DNA of 64,000 bases from Arthrobacter sp. zg-Y844. GTDB lineage: Bacteria; Actinomycetota; Actinomycetes; Actinomycetales; Micrococcaceae. The notes under the pieces were generated by a model, which saw only the letters and a program-made list of their open reading frames with translations, was not told the origin of the DNA and made no database searches. The translations under genes and the position numbers were made by a program. Location: the NCBI RefSeq assembly GCF_024385465.1, contig NZ_JANFLS010000002.1:868001-932000 (forward strand). The letters run 5' to 3'. Below, piece after piece: positions 1-11,162 of this stretch (positions are counted from its first letter, which is position 1; the number at the start of each line of letters is the position of its first letter).

Positions 1-507
1 CCGCATGGCTGCCGGAACCTCGTAGCAGTGCCCGCAGACGCAGGGACCTATCCAGGCACGGAGCCCGGTTCCACCGGCGGAACGCATCCGGTCGACGGCG
101 ACGGGCAGGATGTTATCCAGCAGGCCGCGGCGGCCGGCATGCACGGCGGCGGTAACCGGCCTCCCGTCCGGGCCGGCACCGGCCAGCAGGACCGGCACGC
201 AGTCGGCCACCATCACCGCCAGCGGGTCTGCGCCGTCGGCACTGACCAGGCCGTCCGCCGTGGGAGCACCGGAGCCGGGGCCGGTTGCTTCTGCCACCAG
301 TGCGGAATGGACCTGGTTCATAAAACGCAGCGAGCCGGGGCGGACGCCCATCGCGGACTCGAGTTCCGCACGCCGCCTGCGGACCGCATCCGGGTCATCC
401 CCCACATGCAAAGCGAGGTTGCCCGCGGAAGCGTTGGTGAATCCCGCCCACAGGTTGTCGCCAACCTGGCGGTGCCACCAAAACATCCGGGACAACCCCG
501 CTGTCAT
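1..507 (-). CDS. pgeF: PgeF/YfiH-family polyphenol oxidase (laccase-domain), 3' end outside window
   Basis: The first 169 codons of a laccase-domain protein (family PF02578); the rest lies to the left of the window. Visible family motifs are NQVHS (about residue 64), DCVPVLL (about 103) and AVHAGRRGLL (about 120), which supply the zinc-binding Cys/His residues, and WIGPCVCGHCYEV near the cut edge. Family members act on purine nucleosides and were first described as multicopper polyphenol oxidases; E. coli YfiH helps peptidoglycan precursor fidelity. The ATG at 507 has no upstream in-frame rival after the ftsZ stop at 551. In actinobacteria this gene regularly follows ftsZ, and the 43-bp gap suggests cotranscription. 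Confidence 0.9.
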   Translation of the reverse strand, partial: MTAGLSRMFWWHRQVGDNLWAGFTNASAGNLALHVGDDPDAVRRRRAELESAMGVRPGSLRFMNQVHSALVAEATGPGSGAPTADGLVSADGADPLAVMVADCVPVLLAGAGPDGRPVTAAVHAGRRGLLDNILPVAVDRMRSAGGTGLRAWIGPCVCGHCYEVPAAMR

Positions 508-550
508 GCTCAGCTGTTCTTGCTCTGCTGCTCTTGCTCTGCCGGTCTTC

Positions 551-1750
551 CTACTTCAGGAAGTCCGGTACGTCCAGGTCATCCGGACGGCCGGTGGAGA
601 GATCGGACTCCACGACTGCCGGAAGATCGATGTCGAAGCCGGCGTCGGCCGGGACATCGCTGTGCTGGTGCGACCGCTGGGACCAGGCCGACAGGCCTGC
701 GGAAGCCGGAGCGGCAGCCCCGAAGCCGCCTGCAGCCGCTGCCGAGGCAGGCGGCGTGGCCGGCTCGGCCGGCTTGTTGTGCTGCGCCGGCTGCGAGGTG
801 ACATCCACCTGGTCGAAGCCTGCCGCGATAACGGTAACCCGCGCTTCGTCGCCCAGGGCGTCGTCAATGACGGCACCGAAGATGATGTTGGCTTCGGGGT
901 GGGCAACTTCCTGGACCAGGCGCGCTGCCTCGTTGATCTCGAACAGGCCGAGATCGGAACCGCCCTGAATGGAGAGCAGCACGCCGTGGGCGCCGTCGAT
1001 CGAAGCTTCGAGCAGAGGAGAAGCTATTGCCAGCTCGGCAGCCTTGACTGCACGGTCCTCGCCGCGGGCCGAACCGATGCCCATGAGGGCCGAACCTGCA
1101 CCCTGCATCACCGATTTCACGTCCGCGAAGTCGAGGTTGATCAGGCCCGGGGTGGTGATCAGGTCGGTAATGCCCTGAACGCCGGAGAGCAGGACCTGGT
1201 CCGCGGAACGGAAGGCATCCAGCATGGAGACGTTGCGGTCGCTGATGGACAGCAGCCGGTCATTCGGGATGACGATCAGCGTGTCGACTTCGTCGCGCAG
1301 CGTATCGATACCGGATTCGGCCTGGTTGGAGCGGCGCCGGCCTTCGAAGGTGAAGGGACGGGTAACCACGCCGATGGTCAGGGCGCCGAGCGAACGGGCG
1401 ATCCGGGCGACGACGGGAGCGCCGCCGGTACCGGTTCCGCCACCTTCGCCTGCGGTCACGAAGACCATGTCCGCTCCGCGGAGGACTTCCTCGATCTCCT
1501 CGGCGTGGTCCTCGGCGGCCTTGCGGCCGACCTCGGGATCAGCGCCGGCGCCCAGGCCACGCGTGAGTTCGCGGCCGACGTCGAGCTTGACGTCTGCGTC
1601 GCTCATCAGCAGTGCCTGTGCATCGGTGTTGATGGCGATGAACTCCACGCCGCGGAGGCCAACATCGATCATCCGGTTTACGGCGTTCACGCCACCGCCG
1701 CCGATGCCGACGACCTTGATGACGGCCAAGTAATTCTGCGGTGCTGCCAC
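551..1750 (-). CDS. ftsZ: Cell division protein FtsZ
   Basis: Tubulin-like GTPase that polymerises into the cytokinetic ring. The protein of 399 residues has the N-terminal [14 protein letters not shown] loop, the tubulin signature GGGTGTG at residues 103-109 and a long Ala/Ser/Pro linker ending in the conserved C-terminal peptide [10 protein letters not shown], which binds SepF/FtsW-type partners. I chose the GTG at 1750 ([13 protein letters not shown]) because family members start there and AGGGACACAGGA precedes it; an in-frame ATG at 1780 would add ten residues not seen in the family. It is separated from ftsQ by a 399-bp leader holding two palindromes, so it probably has its own promoter. 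Confidence 0.97.
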   Translation of the reverse strand: MAAPQNYLAVIKVVGIGGGGVNAVNRMIDVGLRGVEFIAINTDAQALLMSDADVKLDVGRELTRGLGAGADPEVGRKAAEDHAEEIEEVLRGADMVFVTAGEGGGTGTGGAPVVARIARSLGALTIGVVTRPFTFEGRRRSNQAESGIDTLRDEVDTLIVIPNDRLLSISDRNVSMLDAFRSADQVLLSGVQGITDLITTPGLINLDFADVKSVMQGAGSALMGIGSARGEDRAVKAAELAIASPLLEASIDGAHGVLLSIQGGSDLGLFEINEAARLVQEVAHPEANIIFGAVIDDALGDEARVTVIAAGFDQVDVTSQPAQHNKPAEPATPPASAAAAGGFGAAAPASAGLSAWSQRSHQHSDVPADAGFDIDLPAVVESDLSTGRPDDLDVPDFLK

Positions 1751-1945
1751 GTCCTGTGTCCCTTGTTCGAATCTCTGCAACTTTTATGTTTTTCGCAGCT
1801 GCGTTCGTTCTGCAGCTGCATGTGTCCTACTGAACCGGCCTGCGTACAAACCGGTTCCCGGCCGCCGACGCCCCCGTGGTTTCCAGCGGAATCCCGGAGA
1901 TCTCCACTGGACGCCCGGCCGAAAACCTTGAACCTACACAACCCT

Positions 1946-1964
1946 AACCCTCAACTTGAGGGTT
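1946..1964 (-). promoter_or_regulatory. 19-bp perfect palindrome in ftsZ leader, candidate FtsR operator
   Basis: AACCCTCAA-C-TTGAGGGTT, two perfect 9-base arms around one central base. On the minus strand a TAGGGT hexamer (fits the actinobacterial TANNNT -10) overlaps its last base. A 19-bp gap upstream of that hexamer has only a poor -35 (TAACTA). A palindrome filling a long spacer is typical of promoters activated by MerR-family proteins, and an FtsR-like MerR gene lies at 39737-40486. The link to FtsR is inference. Confidence 0.5.
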
Positions 1965-1973
1965 ATAGTTATG

Positions 1974-1993
1974 TCAAGTAATCCATTACTTGA
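1974..1993. promoter_or_regulatory. 20-bp perfect inverted repeat beside the ftsZ palindrome
   Basis: TCAAGTAAT-CC-ATTACTTGA, 9-base arms around two bases, only nine bases from the palindrome at 1946-1964. The minus-strand TTGACA (1977-1972) overlaps its edge. It is unlike a terminator: the arms are A/T-rich and no T-run follows. A protein-binding site is the simplest reading; the protein is unknown. Confidence 0.45.
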
Positions 1994-2149
1994 GACGCTA
2001 TGGGGCCAGCGCCGCTTCCGCAAATACCGCCCCCGCGTGTCGGAGGATTCTTTCATCACGGCCGCGGAACGCTACCTGCTCCGTTCCCCTGCGGATCCCC
2101 TCCGAGGGCTCCGGTCCGGCGCCTGGTTTCCAGCCGTCCTCCGCGCCGG

Positions 2150-3145
2150 TCAACGTGTCACCGGACGGTCGGGGGTACTGACGTCGTAAACCTGCACCGG
2201 CGGATCGGACGGCTCCATCTTCAGGAGCGCCTCAAGCACCCGTGCCTTTGCCTCGTTGGCATCGGCACTCCCCCAGAATACTGTCTGCCCGCTCTTAAGC
2301 TTCAGTTCGACCGAATCCAGCGTCTGGGCGGAGGCGTTCTCCAGCCGGCCAAGCACCTCCGGCGGAAGCGTCGCCAGTACTGCCGTGATGCTGGGGAAAA
2401 CACTCGCATGGATGGCTTCGCTTCCGCCGGCGATAAGCGGAAGGGCGACCGCTGCCCGGTCAGCTGCTATTGCCAGCCGGCGGCCCTCTTCGTCGATGAG
2501 GACATGCGTGTCACCGTCCTGCAGGACGGCTACGGGAATGCGTTCGGTGACAGTAACCACCAGGGTGGACGGTGGCTGTGCTGCGACCTCGATCTTTTCG
2601 ATTTCGGGGCGGTCTTTCAGCAGCCCTTCCACGTCGGCGACGGAAATGGTGGGCAGGGTCTGCCCCTTCAACGGTTCCAGCGCCGCTTCGGCCTGTTCAC
2701 GGGGCAGCAGCGTGGTGCCCTCTACCACTACGGTCTGCAGGGCGAGCATCGGTGAGAAGAACAGCAGGGCAAAGAACAGTGCGGTGACGGACACCGCTGA
2801 GCCGACCGTGATCCATGCTGCCCGGCGCCGCCGCTTGCCGGGCGGTTCCGGAAATGCCAGGACCGTTCCGTCGGTGCCTGCGCTGTTGGCGCCAGGCACC
2901 GGGGACTTTGCGGCGGAGCGCCGGCTTCCCGCAAAGCGGCGCGGGGCCTTGTCCGCCGGAGCGCCCGCAGGCTTCCCGGCGGATTTCCCCTTCCCCGCCG
3001 GCTTGGGCTTGGCGGCACCGGCAGCAGGCCGGACAGCGGTGGAACCGGCGGCGGGTCTGTCTGCTGCCACCTGGTCTTCCGGATCGAGGGCACGTGTGGC
3101 CGTAATGGTCTCGTCGTCGCTCCCGGAGCGCTTCCTAGCGGCCAT
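2150..3145 (-). CDS. ftsQ: Cell division protein FtsQ (DivIB)
   Basis: Single-pass membrane protein of the divisome that joins FtsL and FtsB-like proteins. The 331-residue protein has a charged Lys/Arg/Ala/Pro-rich cytoplasmic N terminus of about 100 residues, one membrane helix (AWITVGSAVSVTALFFALLF) and a periplasm-facing POTRA domain followed by the FtsQ region. The ATG at 3145 ([10 protein letters not shown]) lies inside the end of murC and gives an 11-bp overlap; the longer in-frame reading would run deep into murC and encode unrelated sequence. It is followed by the ftsZ leader. Confidence 0.92.
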   Translation of the reverse strand: MAARKRSGSDDETITATRALDPEDQVAADRPAAGSTAVRPAAGAAKPKPAGKGKSAGKPAGAPADKAPRRFAGSRRSAAKSPVPGANSAGTDGTVLAFPEPPGKRRRRAAWITVGSAVSVTALFFALLFFSPMLALQTVVVEGTTLLPREQAEAALEPLKGQTLPTISVADVEGLLKDRPEIEKIEVAAQPPSTLVVTVTERIPVAVLQDGDTHVLIDEEGRRLAIAADRAAVALPLIAGGSEAIHASVFPSITAVLATLPPEVLGRLENASAQTLDSVELKLKSGQTVFWGSADANEAKARVLEALLKMEPSDPPVQVYDVSTPDRPVTR

Positions 3146-4568
3146 TGGCGGCTTTCCCCGCTGCGGCGGCCGAACGGGCCGGAACGGCGGCCAGGCGGGC
3201 AACCAGTTCGGATCCGAGCGCGGTGACGTCACCGGCACCGACGGTCAGGATGATGTCTCCCTCGTCGGCGCTGTCTGCGACCTGGGCCACCGCGCGTTCC
3301 GGACTATCGGCATAGCCGCCGGGCACGTGCAGTCGGGAGGTGATCAGCTCACTGGTGACGCCTTCAATCGGATCTTCCCGTGCCGGATAGATGTCCAGGA
3401 CGGTGGCGGTATCGGCCAGGTCCAGGGCTGCTGCAAACTCGGCCGCAAAGTTGCGGGTGCGGCTGAACAGGTGCGGCTGGAACAACACATGCACCCGATG
3501 CCCTCCGGCCACTGTGCGGGCCGCCTTCAGGGCGGCGTCGACTTCGGTGGGATGGTGGGCATAATCGTCGAACACCTGCACGCCGCGTGCACTGCCGCGG
3601 GATTCGAACCGCCGGGCGGCGCCGGAGAACGTAGCGAGCCCCGCTGCGGCCGTCCGGGGATCAACGCCCAGTTCCAGCCCGACGGCAAAGGCGGCAGCCG
3701 CGTTCAGGATGTTGTGCGCGCCCGGAACCTGCAGGACAAGCTGCACCTCGCCGTCGCGGCCGTCCACGGTGTACTGCAGGGTGCTGGCCGAGCCGGCGCC
3801 GGCGGGACGGGTGTCCGTAACCCGCACGTCCGCACCGGCGGCGTAGCCGTAGGTGGCTACCCGGACGCCCGGGCAGCGTTCAACGAGGGCTACGGCACCG
3901 GCGTCGTCCGCGCAGGCGACAAGGAGCCCCTCCGCCGGCAGCAGCGCCGTGAAGGCGTCGAAGGAGGCGAAGACCGCTTCCTCCGTGCCGTAATGGTCCA
4001 GGTGGTCGGCCTCGACATTGGTGACCACGCTGATCCGCGGGTTGTAGTTGAGGAAGGAACCGTCCGACTCATCGGCTTCGGCCACGAAGACCCGTCCCGC
4101 CCCGTGGGCGGCATTGACGCCAAGGGCCGCAACGTCGCCGCCGATGGCGAAGGAAGGATCCAGTCCGGCCTCCCGCAGCATCACGGTCACCATGGCCGTG
4201 GTGGTGGTTTTGCCGTGGGTGCCGGCCACCGCGATGAGGTCCTGCTCGCCCATGGCCGCGGAGAGCGCCACTGAGCGGTGGATGATCCGCAGCCCGCGGG
4301 AACGCGCCGCCGCAAGTTCCGGATTCTGCTCGCGGATGGCCGTTGACACGACTACCGTGTCGACGCCGGCAACGTGTCCGGCGTCGTGCCCCACAAACAC
4401 CTCGGCCCCGAGCGCTTCAAGGGCCCGCAGTCCCGGCGAGTCCTTGGCATCGGAGCCGGAGACTTCAATGCCCTGGGCCAGGAGTACCCGGGCAACGGCC
4501 GACATGCCGGCACCGCCGAGGCCGATGAAGTGTACTTTCCCCAGGTCTGTCGGGTTCAGCCGGTTCAT
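3135..4568 (-). CDS. murC: UDP-N-acetylmuramate--L-alanine ligase MurC
   Basis: Adds L-alanine to UDP-MurNAc, the first amino acid of the peptidoglycan stem peptide (cytoplasm, ATP-dependent). The 477-residue protein has the N-terminal [14 protein letters not shown] nucleotide-sugar fold, the ATP loop [10 protein letters not shown] at 115-124, and the Mur middle and C-terminal domains with [10 protein letters not shown]. The start ATG overlaps the murG stop by four bases (ATGA), and the end overlaps ftsQ, so translation is probably coupled along the operon. Confidence 0.97.
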   Translation of the reverse strand: MNRLNPTDLGKVHFIGLGGAGMSAVARVLLAQGIEVSGSDAKDSPGLRALEALGAEVFVGHDAGHVAGVDTVVVSTAIREQNPELAAARSRGLRIIHRSVALSAAMGEQDLIAVAGTHGKTTTTAMVTVMLREAGLDPSFAIGGDVAALGVNAAHGAGRVFVAEADESDGSFLNYNPRISVVTNVEADHLDHYGTEEAVFASFDAFTALLPAEGLLVACADDAGAVALVERCPGVRVATYGYAAGADVRVTDTRPAGAGSASTLQYTVDGRDGEVQLVLQVPGAHNILNAAAAFAVGLELGVDPRTAAAGLATFSGAARRFESRGSARGVQVFDDYAHHPTEVDAALKAARTVAGGHRVHVLFQPHLFSRTRNFAAEFAAALDLADTATVLDIYPAREDPIEGVTSELITSRLHVPGGYADSPERAVAQVADSADEGDIILTVGAGDVTALGSELVARLAAVPARSAAAAGKAANGR

Positions 4569-5674
4569 GCCTTTGCCCTATCGCTTGCTTCGAGGATGAA
4601 TGCAGCCATCCGCTGGTCCGCGTCACGGATGCCCAACGCCGACGATGCCTTGGCCATGGCTTCCAACGCCGCCGGATCGGCCAGCAAAGGTATCAGCCTG
4701 TCGGAAATCCACTCGGCTGTGAAGAGGGCGTCGGCAACCGTAAGCGCTCCGCCGGCAGCCACGAGGGCTTCGGCGTTAAGCGCCTGTTCGCCGTTGCCGT
4801 GCGGCAGCGGAACCAGGACGGCAGGCAGCCCCACTGCGCTGATTTCGCAGACGGTTCCTGCCCCGGAGCGGGCCAGCAGCAGGTCCGCAGCGGCGTAGGC
4901 CTGCTCCATGCCGTCGACGTACTCCACCTGCGTGTAGCCGCGGGCGGCGATCGGTTTTCCGTCGGCGTCCACCAGGGACTTTCCGCGGCCGGTGATGTGC
5001 AGGGTCTGGATGCCGGCCGCAGCCAATGCCGGAAGGGCATGTTCCACGGCCCGGTTGATGCTTGCGGCACCCGAAGAGCCTCCGGTCACCACCAGCGTGG
5101 GGCGGTCCTGCTCCAGCCCCAGGGCGGACCGTGCGGCAGTCCGGGCGGCATGGCGGTCCAGTCCGGAGATTTCCCGGCGCATCGGCATACCGACCCACGT
5201 GGCCCGGGGCAGGCTGGTGGATTCGAAGGCCACGCCCGTCACGGCCGCGAAGCGCGCACCCACGCGGTTGGCCAGCCCGGGACGCGCGTTGGCCTCGTGC
5301 ACGATCACGGGAAGCGATCGGCGGCGTGCCGCTAGGTACACCGGCGTCGAAACGTAGCCGCCCACGCCCACAACGACGTCGGCCTGCGCGGAGTCCAGGA
5401 TCTCGCCGGCCTGCCGCACGGCACGGACAAGGCGGCCGGGCAGTTTCGCCAGGTCCGCGGAAGGCCGCCGGGGCATGGGGACCCGGTCAATGGTGGCCAG
5501 CTCATAGCCCGCTGCGGGCACCAGGCGGGTTTCCATTCCGGACGCGGTCCCCACCACTGTGATGCGGGCGTCGGGGCGGTGTGCCGTCACGGCATCTGCG
5601 ATGGCCAGGAGAGGGCTGATGTGCCCGGCGGTGCCGCCTCCGGCCAGGACTACGGAGAGGGAAGGCTGCGTCAT
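4565..5674 (-). CDS. murG: UDP-GlcNAc:lipid I GlcNAc transferase MurG
   Basis: Membrane-associated glycosyltransferase (GT28) that makes lipid II by adding GlcNAc to lipid I. The 369-residue protein begins with the glycine loop [18 protein letters not shown] and has [30 protein letters not shown] and the donor-site region [27 protein letters not shown]. The start overlaps the ftsW stop by four bases. Length and domain order are normal for the family. Confidence 0.97.
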   Translation of the reverse strand: MTQPSLSVVLAGGGTAGHISPLLAIADAVTAHRPDARITVVGTASGMETRLVPAAGYELATIDRVPMPRRPSADLAKLPGRLVRAVRQAGEILDSAQADVVVGVGGYVSTPVYLAARRRSLPVIVHEANARPGLANRVGARFAAVTGVAFESTSLPRATWVGMPMRREISGLDRHAARTAARSALGLEQDRPTLVVTGGSSGAASINRAVEHALPALAAAGIQTLHITGRGKSLVDADGKPIAARGYTQVEYVDGMEQAYAAADLLLARSGAGTVCEISAVGLPAVLVPLPHGNGEQALNAEALVAAGGALTVADALFTAEWISDRLIPLLADPAALEAMAKASSALGIRDADQRMAAFILEASDRAKA

Positions 5675-6999
5675 GGAGCTGTTGGTTCACTTTCGGGGAT
5701 TTTACGGGCAAAGGAAAGCAGGACGCCGACGGCGGCGAGCGTGAAGGTCAGGGAGGATCCGCCATACGAAATGAACGGCAGCGGTACGCCGATGACGGGA
5801 AGCAACCCGGTCACCATCGCAATGTTCACGGAGGCCTGGCCGATGATCCAGACCAGGATGGCACCGCAGACAATGCGGATGAACGGGTCGGTATGGCGCA
5901 TGGTGACCCGGACCGTCGCGACGGCAAGGACGGCAAAGAGGCTGACCACGACGAGCGTTCCCAGCAGGCCGAATTCCTCGCCGATAATGGCGAAGATGAA
6001 GTCGTTGTGGGCTTCCGGGATCCAGTTCCATTTCTGCCGGCTCTGGCCGATGCCCACTCCCAGCCAGCCGCCGGAGGCCAGCGCGTACATGCCGGCGTTG
6101 GCCTGGTCGCAGAGGCCGGTGCTGCAGTCCAGCTGGAGCCAGGCGCTGATCCGGCTGGAGCGGTTGCTGCTCACCAGGGACATGAGTACCGCTCCCACGG
6201 CCGCTCCGGCCGCAAGGACGCCCAGGAAGCGCAGCGGAGCACCGGCGAAGAACAGGGCGGCAACCATGATCATGCCCATCACGATCACGGTGCCGAGGTC
6301 GCTTCCGAGCATGACCAGGAGGATCAGGATCCCGCCGCCGGGCACGACCGGAATAAGGGCGTGCTTCCATTCGTTGATCAGCCGCCCCTTCCGGGACAGG
6401 ACCGCGGCGAACCAGATCGCCATGGCCAGTTTCGCGGCTTCGGAGGGCTGACCCGTGATGGGCCCGATCTCGATCCAGTTCTTGTTGCCGTTGACTTCCT
6501 TGCCGATCACCAGCACAAGCACCAGCAGGATGACGGCAATGCCGTAAAGGAACCAGGAGAGGAAGCGGTAGTGGGGCGGCCCGAGCCGCGAGAGCCCCAG
6601 CATGGCCACCACGCCCGCCGCAGCGAACATGGACTGCTTCAGGAACAGATCGAACGTCGTCGCCGCGCCTGCATCGCTGCCGGCAGCGGCGGCAATGGAT
6701 TCCACCGAGGACGCCGAAAGCACCATCATCAGGCCGATGGCGGTGAGGGCCAGGGTGGCGCCGAGGATCGTGTAGTAGCTGGAGCCGGTGGCGCTGCGCC
6801 CGCTGCCCTCCAGGAAGACGAGGAAGCGCTCAACGCGCGACGCCGGTTTGGCCGGACGGTCCGCAGCGCCGCGTTTCCCGGCCGGGGGCTTCCCCGGTGC
6901 GGTTTTCGGTGTCACCGCGCCCGTGCCGGTATTGGCTGTGGCCGCTGGATTCCGGCGCAGGACCGGTTTGCGTTTGCTGCCGGTGGGCGTGGTGACCAA
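5671..6999 (-). CDS. ftsW: SEDS peptidoglycan polymerase FtsW
   Basis: Polytopic SEDS glycosyltransferase that polymerises lipid II at the septum together with the FtsI-type transpeptidase. The 442-residue protein has an extended basic/proline cytoplasmic N terminus of about 60 residues, then roughly ten membrane helices and the C-terminal family motif PFISYGGSS at about 406-414. The start is a TTG at 6999: it has a near-perfect AAGGAG seven bases upstream and no nearby ATG or GTG in frame fits the N terminus. It sits one base after the murD stop. Confidence 0.93.
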   Translation of the reverse strand: MVTTPTGSKRKPVLRRNPAATANTGTGAVTPKTAPGKPPAGKRGAADRPAKPASRVERFLVFLEGSGRSATGSSYYTILGATLALTAIGLMMVLSASSVESIAAAAGSDAGAATTFDLFLKQSMFAAAGVVAMLGLSRLGPPHYRFLSWFLYGIAVILLVLVLVIGKEVNGNKNWIEIGPITGQPSEAAKLAMAIWFAAVLSRKGRLINEWKHALIPVVPGGGILILLVMLGSDLGTVIVMGMIMVAALFFAGAPLRFLGVLAAGAAVGAVLMSLVSSNRSSRISAWLQLDCSTGLCDQANAGMYALASGGWLGVGIGQSRQKWNWIPEAHNDFIFAIIGEEFGLLGTLVVVSLFAVLAVATVRVTMRHTDPFIRIVCGAILVWIIGQASVNIAMVTGLLPVIGVPLPFISYGGSSLTFTLAAVGVLLSFARKIPESEPTAP

Positions 7000-7000
7000 T

Positions 7001-8554
7001 CTAGGGCTCCTTCGGAGTCTGTGCCTGTCCCGGTGCCTGCTGTTCGCTCATATATCCTGCGACGGCTTCGATGAAAGCCTCGCCGCGGTGGGCATAGGAA
7101 GTGAACTGGTCCATGGAAGCTGCTGCCGGCGCCATCAGCACCGTGTCTCCTGCTTGGGCCACGGTAGCCGCCGCAGCGACTGCCCTGACCATGATCTCTT
7201 CGGCACTGGTGACCGGTGCCGCCGTCTGCTGCCGTTCCCCAGTCTGCTCCACAAGGGCGTGGATGACCGGCACATCGGGTGCGTGTTGGGCCAGGGCTGC
7301 CTGCAGGTCCGCGGTGTCGGCTCCGATCAGGACCACTGCCTTGAGCCGGCCGCGGTGCTCGGCAACCAGGTCGTTGTAGTGAACGCCCTTGGACAGGCCG
7401 CCGGCAATCCAGACAACGCTGGTGAAGGCAGCCAGCGACGCCGCCGCGGCATGCGGATTGGTCGCCTTGGAGTCATTGACCCACAGGATGTCATTGAGGC
7501 GGGCCACGGGCTGGATCCGGTGGTCTCCCGGTGCATAGGCCCGCAGTCCGTCCCGGACCGCCGCGGGTTCGACGCCGAAGGCACGCACCAGCGCAGCAGC
7601 CGCCAGGGCATTGGCCACCATGTGCCGGGGAGCGTACTCCCCCAGGTCGGCCATGGCGGCAAGCTCCGCCGCGGAGTCCTTGCGCTGTTCGATGAAGGCC
7701 CGGTCCACCAGCAGTCCTTCAACCACTCCGACCATGCTGACCGCCGGCACTGAGGTGGTGAAGCCGACCGCGCGGCAGCCTTCCACGACGTCGGCTTCCT
7801 CGACCATGCGCTCGGTCTCGTACTGCTCGGCGTTGTAGATGCAGGCGACCTGCGTGTTTTCGTAGATCTTGGCCTTGTCGGCCCGGTAGGCCTCAAAGGA
7901 GCCGTGCCAGTCCACGTGGTCTTCGGCGATGTTCAGGCACACGCTGGCCAGCGGGGACATGGAGTGTGTCCAGTGCAGCTGGAAGCTGGAGAGTTCCACG
8001 GCGATGGCGTCATAGCCTTCCGGATCCCGGATCGCATCCAGGATCGGGGTTCCGACATTGCCGGCCGCGATGGCGCGCAGGCCGGCGGCCCGGAGCATGC
8101 TCTCGGTCATCGAGACCGTGGTGGTCTTGCCGTTGGTGCCGGTGATGGCCAGCCACTGGGCGGTCTTGCGGCCTTCGCGGATACGGACCCGCCAGGCCAG
8201 CTCGACGTCGCCCCAGACGGGAATGTCCGCTGCGGCGGCTGCCGCCAGCACCGGGTGGGTGGGGCGGAAGCCCGGTGAGGTCACCACGAGGTCAGGGGCA
8301 GCGCCGTCGACCTCGGGAAGCCCGGCAACCGCATCGGCTCCGAGCAGGATGTCCGCGGCGCCGACAATCCGAAGGGTGTCCGCCTTGGCGCGGTTCTCCT
8401 CGGTGTCCCTGGCATCCACCACTACAACCCGAGCCCCGAGTTCGATCAGGGTGTCCGCTGCGGAGAAGCCGGAAAGGCCGATACCGGTGACGACTACGCG
8501 CAGTCCGCTCCAGTCGGCGTCCCACGTGGTCAGTTCGGCAAGGGGAGCACTCAC
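7001..8554 (-). CDS. murD: UDP-N-acetylmuramoyl-L-alanine--D-glutamate ligase MurD
   Basis: ATP-dependent ligase adding D-glutamate to UDP-MurNAc-L-Ala. The protein of 517 residues has the N-terminal [17 protein letters not shown] fold, the ATP loop [11 protein letters not shown] around 133-143, and the C-terminal [13 protein letters not shown] segment typical of MurD. The start is the GTG at 8554 ([15 protein letters not shown]), overlapping the mraY stop as GTGA; upstream reading in this frame is a shadow of mraY. At more than 500 residues it is slightly long, partly from extra loops, as in other actinobacteria. Confidence 0.96.
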   Translation of the reverse strand: MSAPLAELTTWDADWSGLRVVVTGIGLSGFSAADTLIELGARVVVVDARDTEENRAKADTLRIVGAADILLGADAVAGLPEVDGAAPDLVVTSPGFRPTHPVLAAAAAADIPVWGDVELAWRVRIREGRKTAQWLAITGTNGKTTTVSMTESMLRAAGLRAIAAGNVGTPILDAIRDPEGYDAIAVELSSFQLHWTHSMSPLASVCLNIAEDHVDWHGSFEAYRADKAKIYENTQVACIYNAEQYETERMVEEADVVEGCRAVGFTTSVPAVSMVGVVEGLLVDRAFIEQRKDSAAELAAMADLGEYAPRHMVANALAAAALVRAFGVEPAAVRDGLRAYAPGDHRIQPVARLNDILWVNDSKATNPHAAAASLAAFTSVVWIAGGLSKGVHYNDLVAEHRGRLKAVVLIGADTADLQAALAQHAPDVPVIHALVEQTGERQQTAAPVTSAEEIMVRAVAAAATVAQAGDTVLMAPAAASMDQFTSYAHRGEAFIEAVAGYMSEQQAPGQAQTPKEP

Positions 8555-9654
8555 AGTCCCACCACCCATTCGGCGTAGAAGATTCCCAGCGCCACGGCCA
8601 CGCAGAGGCCGGCGATGATCCAGAACCGGACCACCACGGTGACCTCGGCCCAGCCCTTGAGCTCGAAGTGGTGCTGCAGCGGAGCCATCTTGAACACGCG
8701 CTTGCCGCCGCTGAGCTTGAAGTAGCCCACCTGGATGATGACGGAGAGGGTGATGATCACGAACAGGCCGGCAAGGATCACCAGCAGCAGCTCGGTCCGC
8801 GAGAGGATGGCGAAGGCCGCAATGGCGCCGCCGATCGCCAGCGAGCCGGTGTCGCCCATGAAGATCTTCGCCGGCGAGGTGTTCCACCAGAGGAAACCGA
8901 TGAGGGCGCCCGCCATGGCCCCGGCCAGCAGGGCCAGATCCATCGGGTCGCGGACTTCGTAGCAGACGCCTTCTGCACCCGGTGAGCCGCAGCTCTGGTT
9001 GTACTGCCAGATCCCGATCAGGAAGTAGGCGCCGAACACCAGCACGGACGCACCGGCGGCCAGGCCGTCGAGGCCGTCGGCCAGGTTCACGCCGTTGGTG
9101 GTGCCGGTGATGATGACCAGGGACCAGATCACGAACAGGATCGCGCCGATCACCGTTCCCGCGAAGGCAAGGTCGAAGTTTGTGTCCCGGATGAAGGAGA
9201 CCGCGGTAGACGCCGGCGTCCTCCCCTGCTCATTGGGGAACTGCAGGGCCAGGACGGCAAAGGTGATGCCGACGACTGCCTGCAGGATGATCTTTGCCTT
9301 GGCGTTCAGGCCGAGGCTGCGCTGCTTGGAGATCTTGGTGTAGTCGTCGATGAAGCCGACCATGCCCATACCCACGGTGAGCAGCAGGACCAGCAGTCCT
9401 GACGCCGTCGGGCTGAAGGACCCGAAACCCAGCATGCCGCTGATGAGGTGGGTAAGGAAGTACGCAGCCACCACTGACGCCACGATGACGGCGCCGCCCA
9501 TGGTGGGGGTGCCGCGCTTGGTGTGGTGGGAGGTGGGGCCGTCGTCACGGACGAACTGGCCGTACCCTTTCCGCACCAGGAAACGGATGAACAGGGGTGT
9601 TCCGGCAAAGGCGAAGACCAGAGCCAGCGAAGACCCTACAAGCAGGGAGATCAC
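8551..9654 (-). CDS. mraY: Phospho-N-acetylmuramoyl-pentapeptide-transferase MraY
   Basis: Integral membrane enzyme that moves phospho-MurNAc-pentapeptide onto undecaprenyl phosphate, forming lipid I. The 367-residue protein has about ten membrane helices, the aspartate motif [15 protein letters not shown] near residue 190, and [12 protein letters not shown] near 260. It starts with a GTG at 9654 that overlaps the murF stop as GTGA. An inserted loop around residues 215-235 (COOH side of the sixth to seventh helix) is common in actinobacterial MraY. Confidence 0.97.
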   Translation of the reverse strand: MISLLVGSSLALVFAFAGTPLFIRFLVRKGYGQFVRDDGPTSHHTKRGTPTMGGAVIVASVVAAYFLTHLISGMLGFGSFSPTASGLLVLLLTVGMGMVGFIDDYTKISKQRSLGLNAKAKIILQAVVGITFAVLALQFPNEQGRTPASTAVSFIRDTNFDLAFAGTVIGAILFVIWSLVIITGTTNGVNLADGLDGLAAGASVLVFGAYFLIGIWQYNQSCGSPGAEGVCYEVRDPMDLALLAGAMAGALIGFLWWNTSPAKIFMGDTGSLAIGGAIAAFAILSRTELLLVILAGLFVIITLSVIIQVGYFKLSGGKRVFKMAPLQHHFELKGWAEVTVVVRFWIIAGLCVAVALGIFYAEWVVGL

Positions 9655-11156
9655 AGGTTCTCTCCTCCGGTCCCTTCGGTGCGCGCCGGCGCAGTCGCCG
9701 GATCAGTTGCTGCGGACGGTGGTACAGGGGTCAAGGCTATCCGATCGCCGAGGAAGCGCAGGGCCGCCCCGTTGGAGGATTTGAACAGGACAAGGTCTCC
9801 GGGCGCGAGGGACTCGGCAAGGATGCGCTCGGCTTCCTCCGCCGTTTCCACGAAGGTGGATTCCTCCCCCCAGGAACCCTCCATGACCGCACCGGTGTGC
9901 ATGGCGCGGGCACCGGTGCCCACGACAATAAGTTTGGAAATATTGAGCCGGACAGCGTAGCGGCCGATGGCGTCGTGTTCCGTGACGGCATCCTCGCCCA
10001 GCTCCAGCATTTCGCCCAGGACAGCCCAGGTGCGCCGTTCCCGGCCGAGTTCGGCCAGGGTCCGCAGGGCTGCGCGCATGGATTCCGGGTTTGCGTTGTA
10101 CGCATCGTTGATCACCGTGACGCCGTCGGCGCGGTCGGTGCGCTCCATGCGCCAGCGGCTGGCTGCCGTGCGGCCGGAAAGCCCTGCGGCAATCTGCTCG
10201 CCGGGAATACCCGCTGCGTAGGCTGCGGCAGCGGCCGCCAGCAGGTTCGCCGTGTGGTGGGCCCCGATGAGGCCGGACCGGATTTCGTGCCGGCTGCCGT
10301 CGGGCAGCAGCAGCGTGAAGACGGGCCTGCCCTCGGCGTCGGTGCGGGCATCCAGGGCACGGACGGCGTTCTTGGCGCCGTGCGCGGCCTCCGGCGAGGA
10401 GGTGAAGTAGAGGACCGGCGCGTCGGTGCGTTCAGCCATCGCCGCGACGCGGATGTCGTCGGCGTTCAGGATGGCGGTGCCGCCGGCGGGCAGCGCTTCG
10501 ACGAGCTCTCCCTTGGCGACGGCGATGTTGTCCACGCCGCCGAACTCACCGGCGTGCGCGGAACCCACGAAGAGGACGACGCCGATATCCGGCTTGACCA
10601 TGTCGGCCAGGTAGCGGATGTTGCCGATGCGGGTGGCGCCCATTTCCATCACGAGATAGCGGGTGCCGTAGCCGGCGGTAAACACGGTCAGCGGAAGGCC
10701 GACTTCGCCGTTGTAGGAACCTACCGGAGCGACGGTGGGACCGGCCTCGGTCAGGACACCGGCCAGCAGGTCCTTGGTGGTGGTCTTGCCGGCTGATCCC
10801 GTGATGCCGATGACGGTCAGTTCGCCGTGCGCCCGGAGCCGGCGGACAATTTCCGCGGCCAGGGTGCCCATGGCCAGGACGGCGTCGGGAACCAGCACGC
10901 CGGGGTAGAGCGCACCGGCGTCGTCGGCCACCGGCCGCTCGAGAAGCGCCAGCATGGCGCCGCGGGCAAAAGCGGCGCCCACGAACAGGTGGCCGTCCGA
11001 GTTCTCGCCGGGCTTGGCAATGAAGAGCGAGCCCTGTACGGCGTCGCGCGAATCCGTGGTGGCGGAAGTCACGACAAGGCCCGGCGTCTGTGCGGCCGGG
11101 CCGATCAGCTCGCCGCCTGTAATTGCCGCTATTTCGGCTGCATTAAGTTCAATCAT
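9651..11156 (-). CDS. murF: UDP-MurNAc-tripeptide--D-alanyl-D-alanine ligase MurF
   Basis: Adds D-Ala-D-Ala to the muropeptide tripeptide, completing the pentapeptide precursor in the cytoplasm. The 501-residue protein has a MurF N-terminal domain, the ATP loop [15 protein letters not shown] near 115-129, [13 protein letters not shown] in the middle domain and a C-terminal Mur domain. Its ATG at 11156 lies six bases after the murE stop. Length is normal apart from a short Pro/Ala/Thr tail. Confidence 0.97.
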   Translation of the reverse strand: MIELNAAEIAAITGGELIGPAAQTPGLVVTSATTDSRDAVQGSLFIAKPGENSDGHLFVGAAFARGAMLALLERPVADDAGALYPGVLVPDAVLAMGTLAAEIVRRLRAHGELTVIGITGSAGKTTTKDLLAGVLTEAGPTVAPVGSYNGEVGLPLTVFTAGYGTRYLVMEMGATRIGNIRYLADMVKPDIGVVLFVGSAHAGEFGGVDNIAVAKGELVEALPAGGTAILNADDIRVAAMAERTDAPVLYFTSSPEAAHGAKNAVRALDARTDAEGRPVFTLLLPDGSRHEIRSGLIGAHHTANLLAAAAAAYAAGIPGEQIAAGLSGRTAASRWRMERTDRADGVTVINDAYNANPESMRAALRTLAELGRERRTWAVLGEMLELGEDAVTEHDAIGRYAVRLNISKLIVVGTGARAMHTGAVMEGSWGEESTFVETAEEAERILAESLAPGDLVLFKSSNGAALRFLGDRIALTPVPPSAATDPATAPARTEGTGGENL

Positions 11157-11162
11157 GACGAA

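Larger units (their letters stand above)
1751..2149. other. ftsQ-ftsZ intergenic leader, no gene
   Basis: About 400 bases without a credible coding frame on either strand; the plus-strand frames here are shadows. It holds the two palindromes listed separately at 1946-1964 and 1974-1993 and a TTGACA hexamer (minus strand, 1977-1972) close to them. Length and position match the ftsZ-specific promoter region known in other actinobacteria. Confidence 0.7.

Noticed and set aside
110-1981. 623-residue plus-strand frame across pgeF and ftsZ
   Set aside because: Antisense to ftsZ and pgeF, both clearly identified; no recognisable domains.
2256-4274. 672-residue plus-strand frame
   Set aside because: Antisense to ftsQ and murC; no family sequence.
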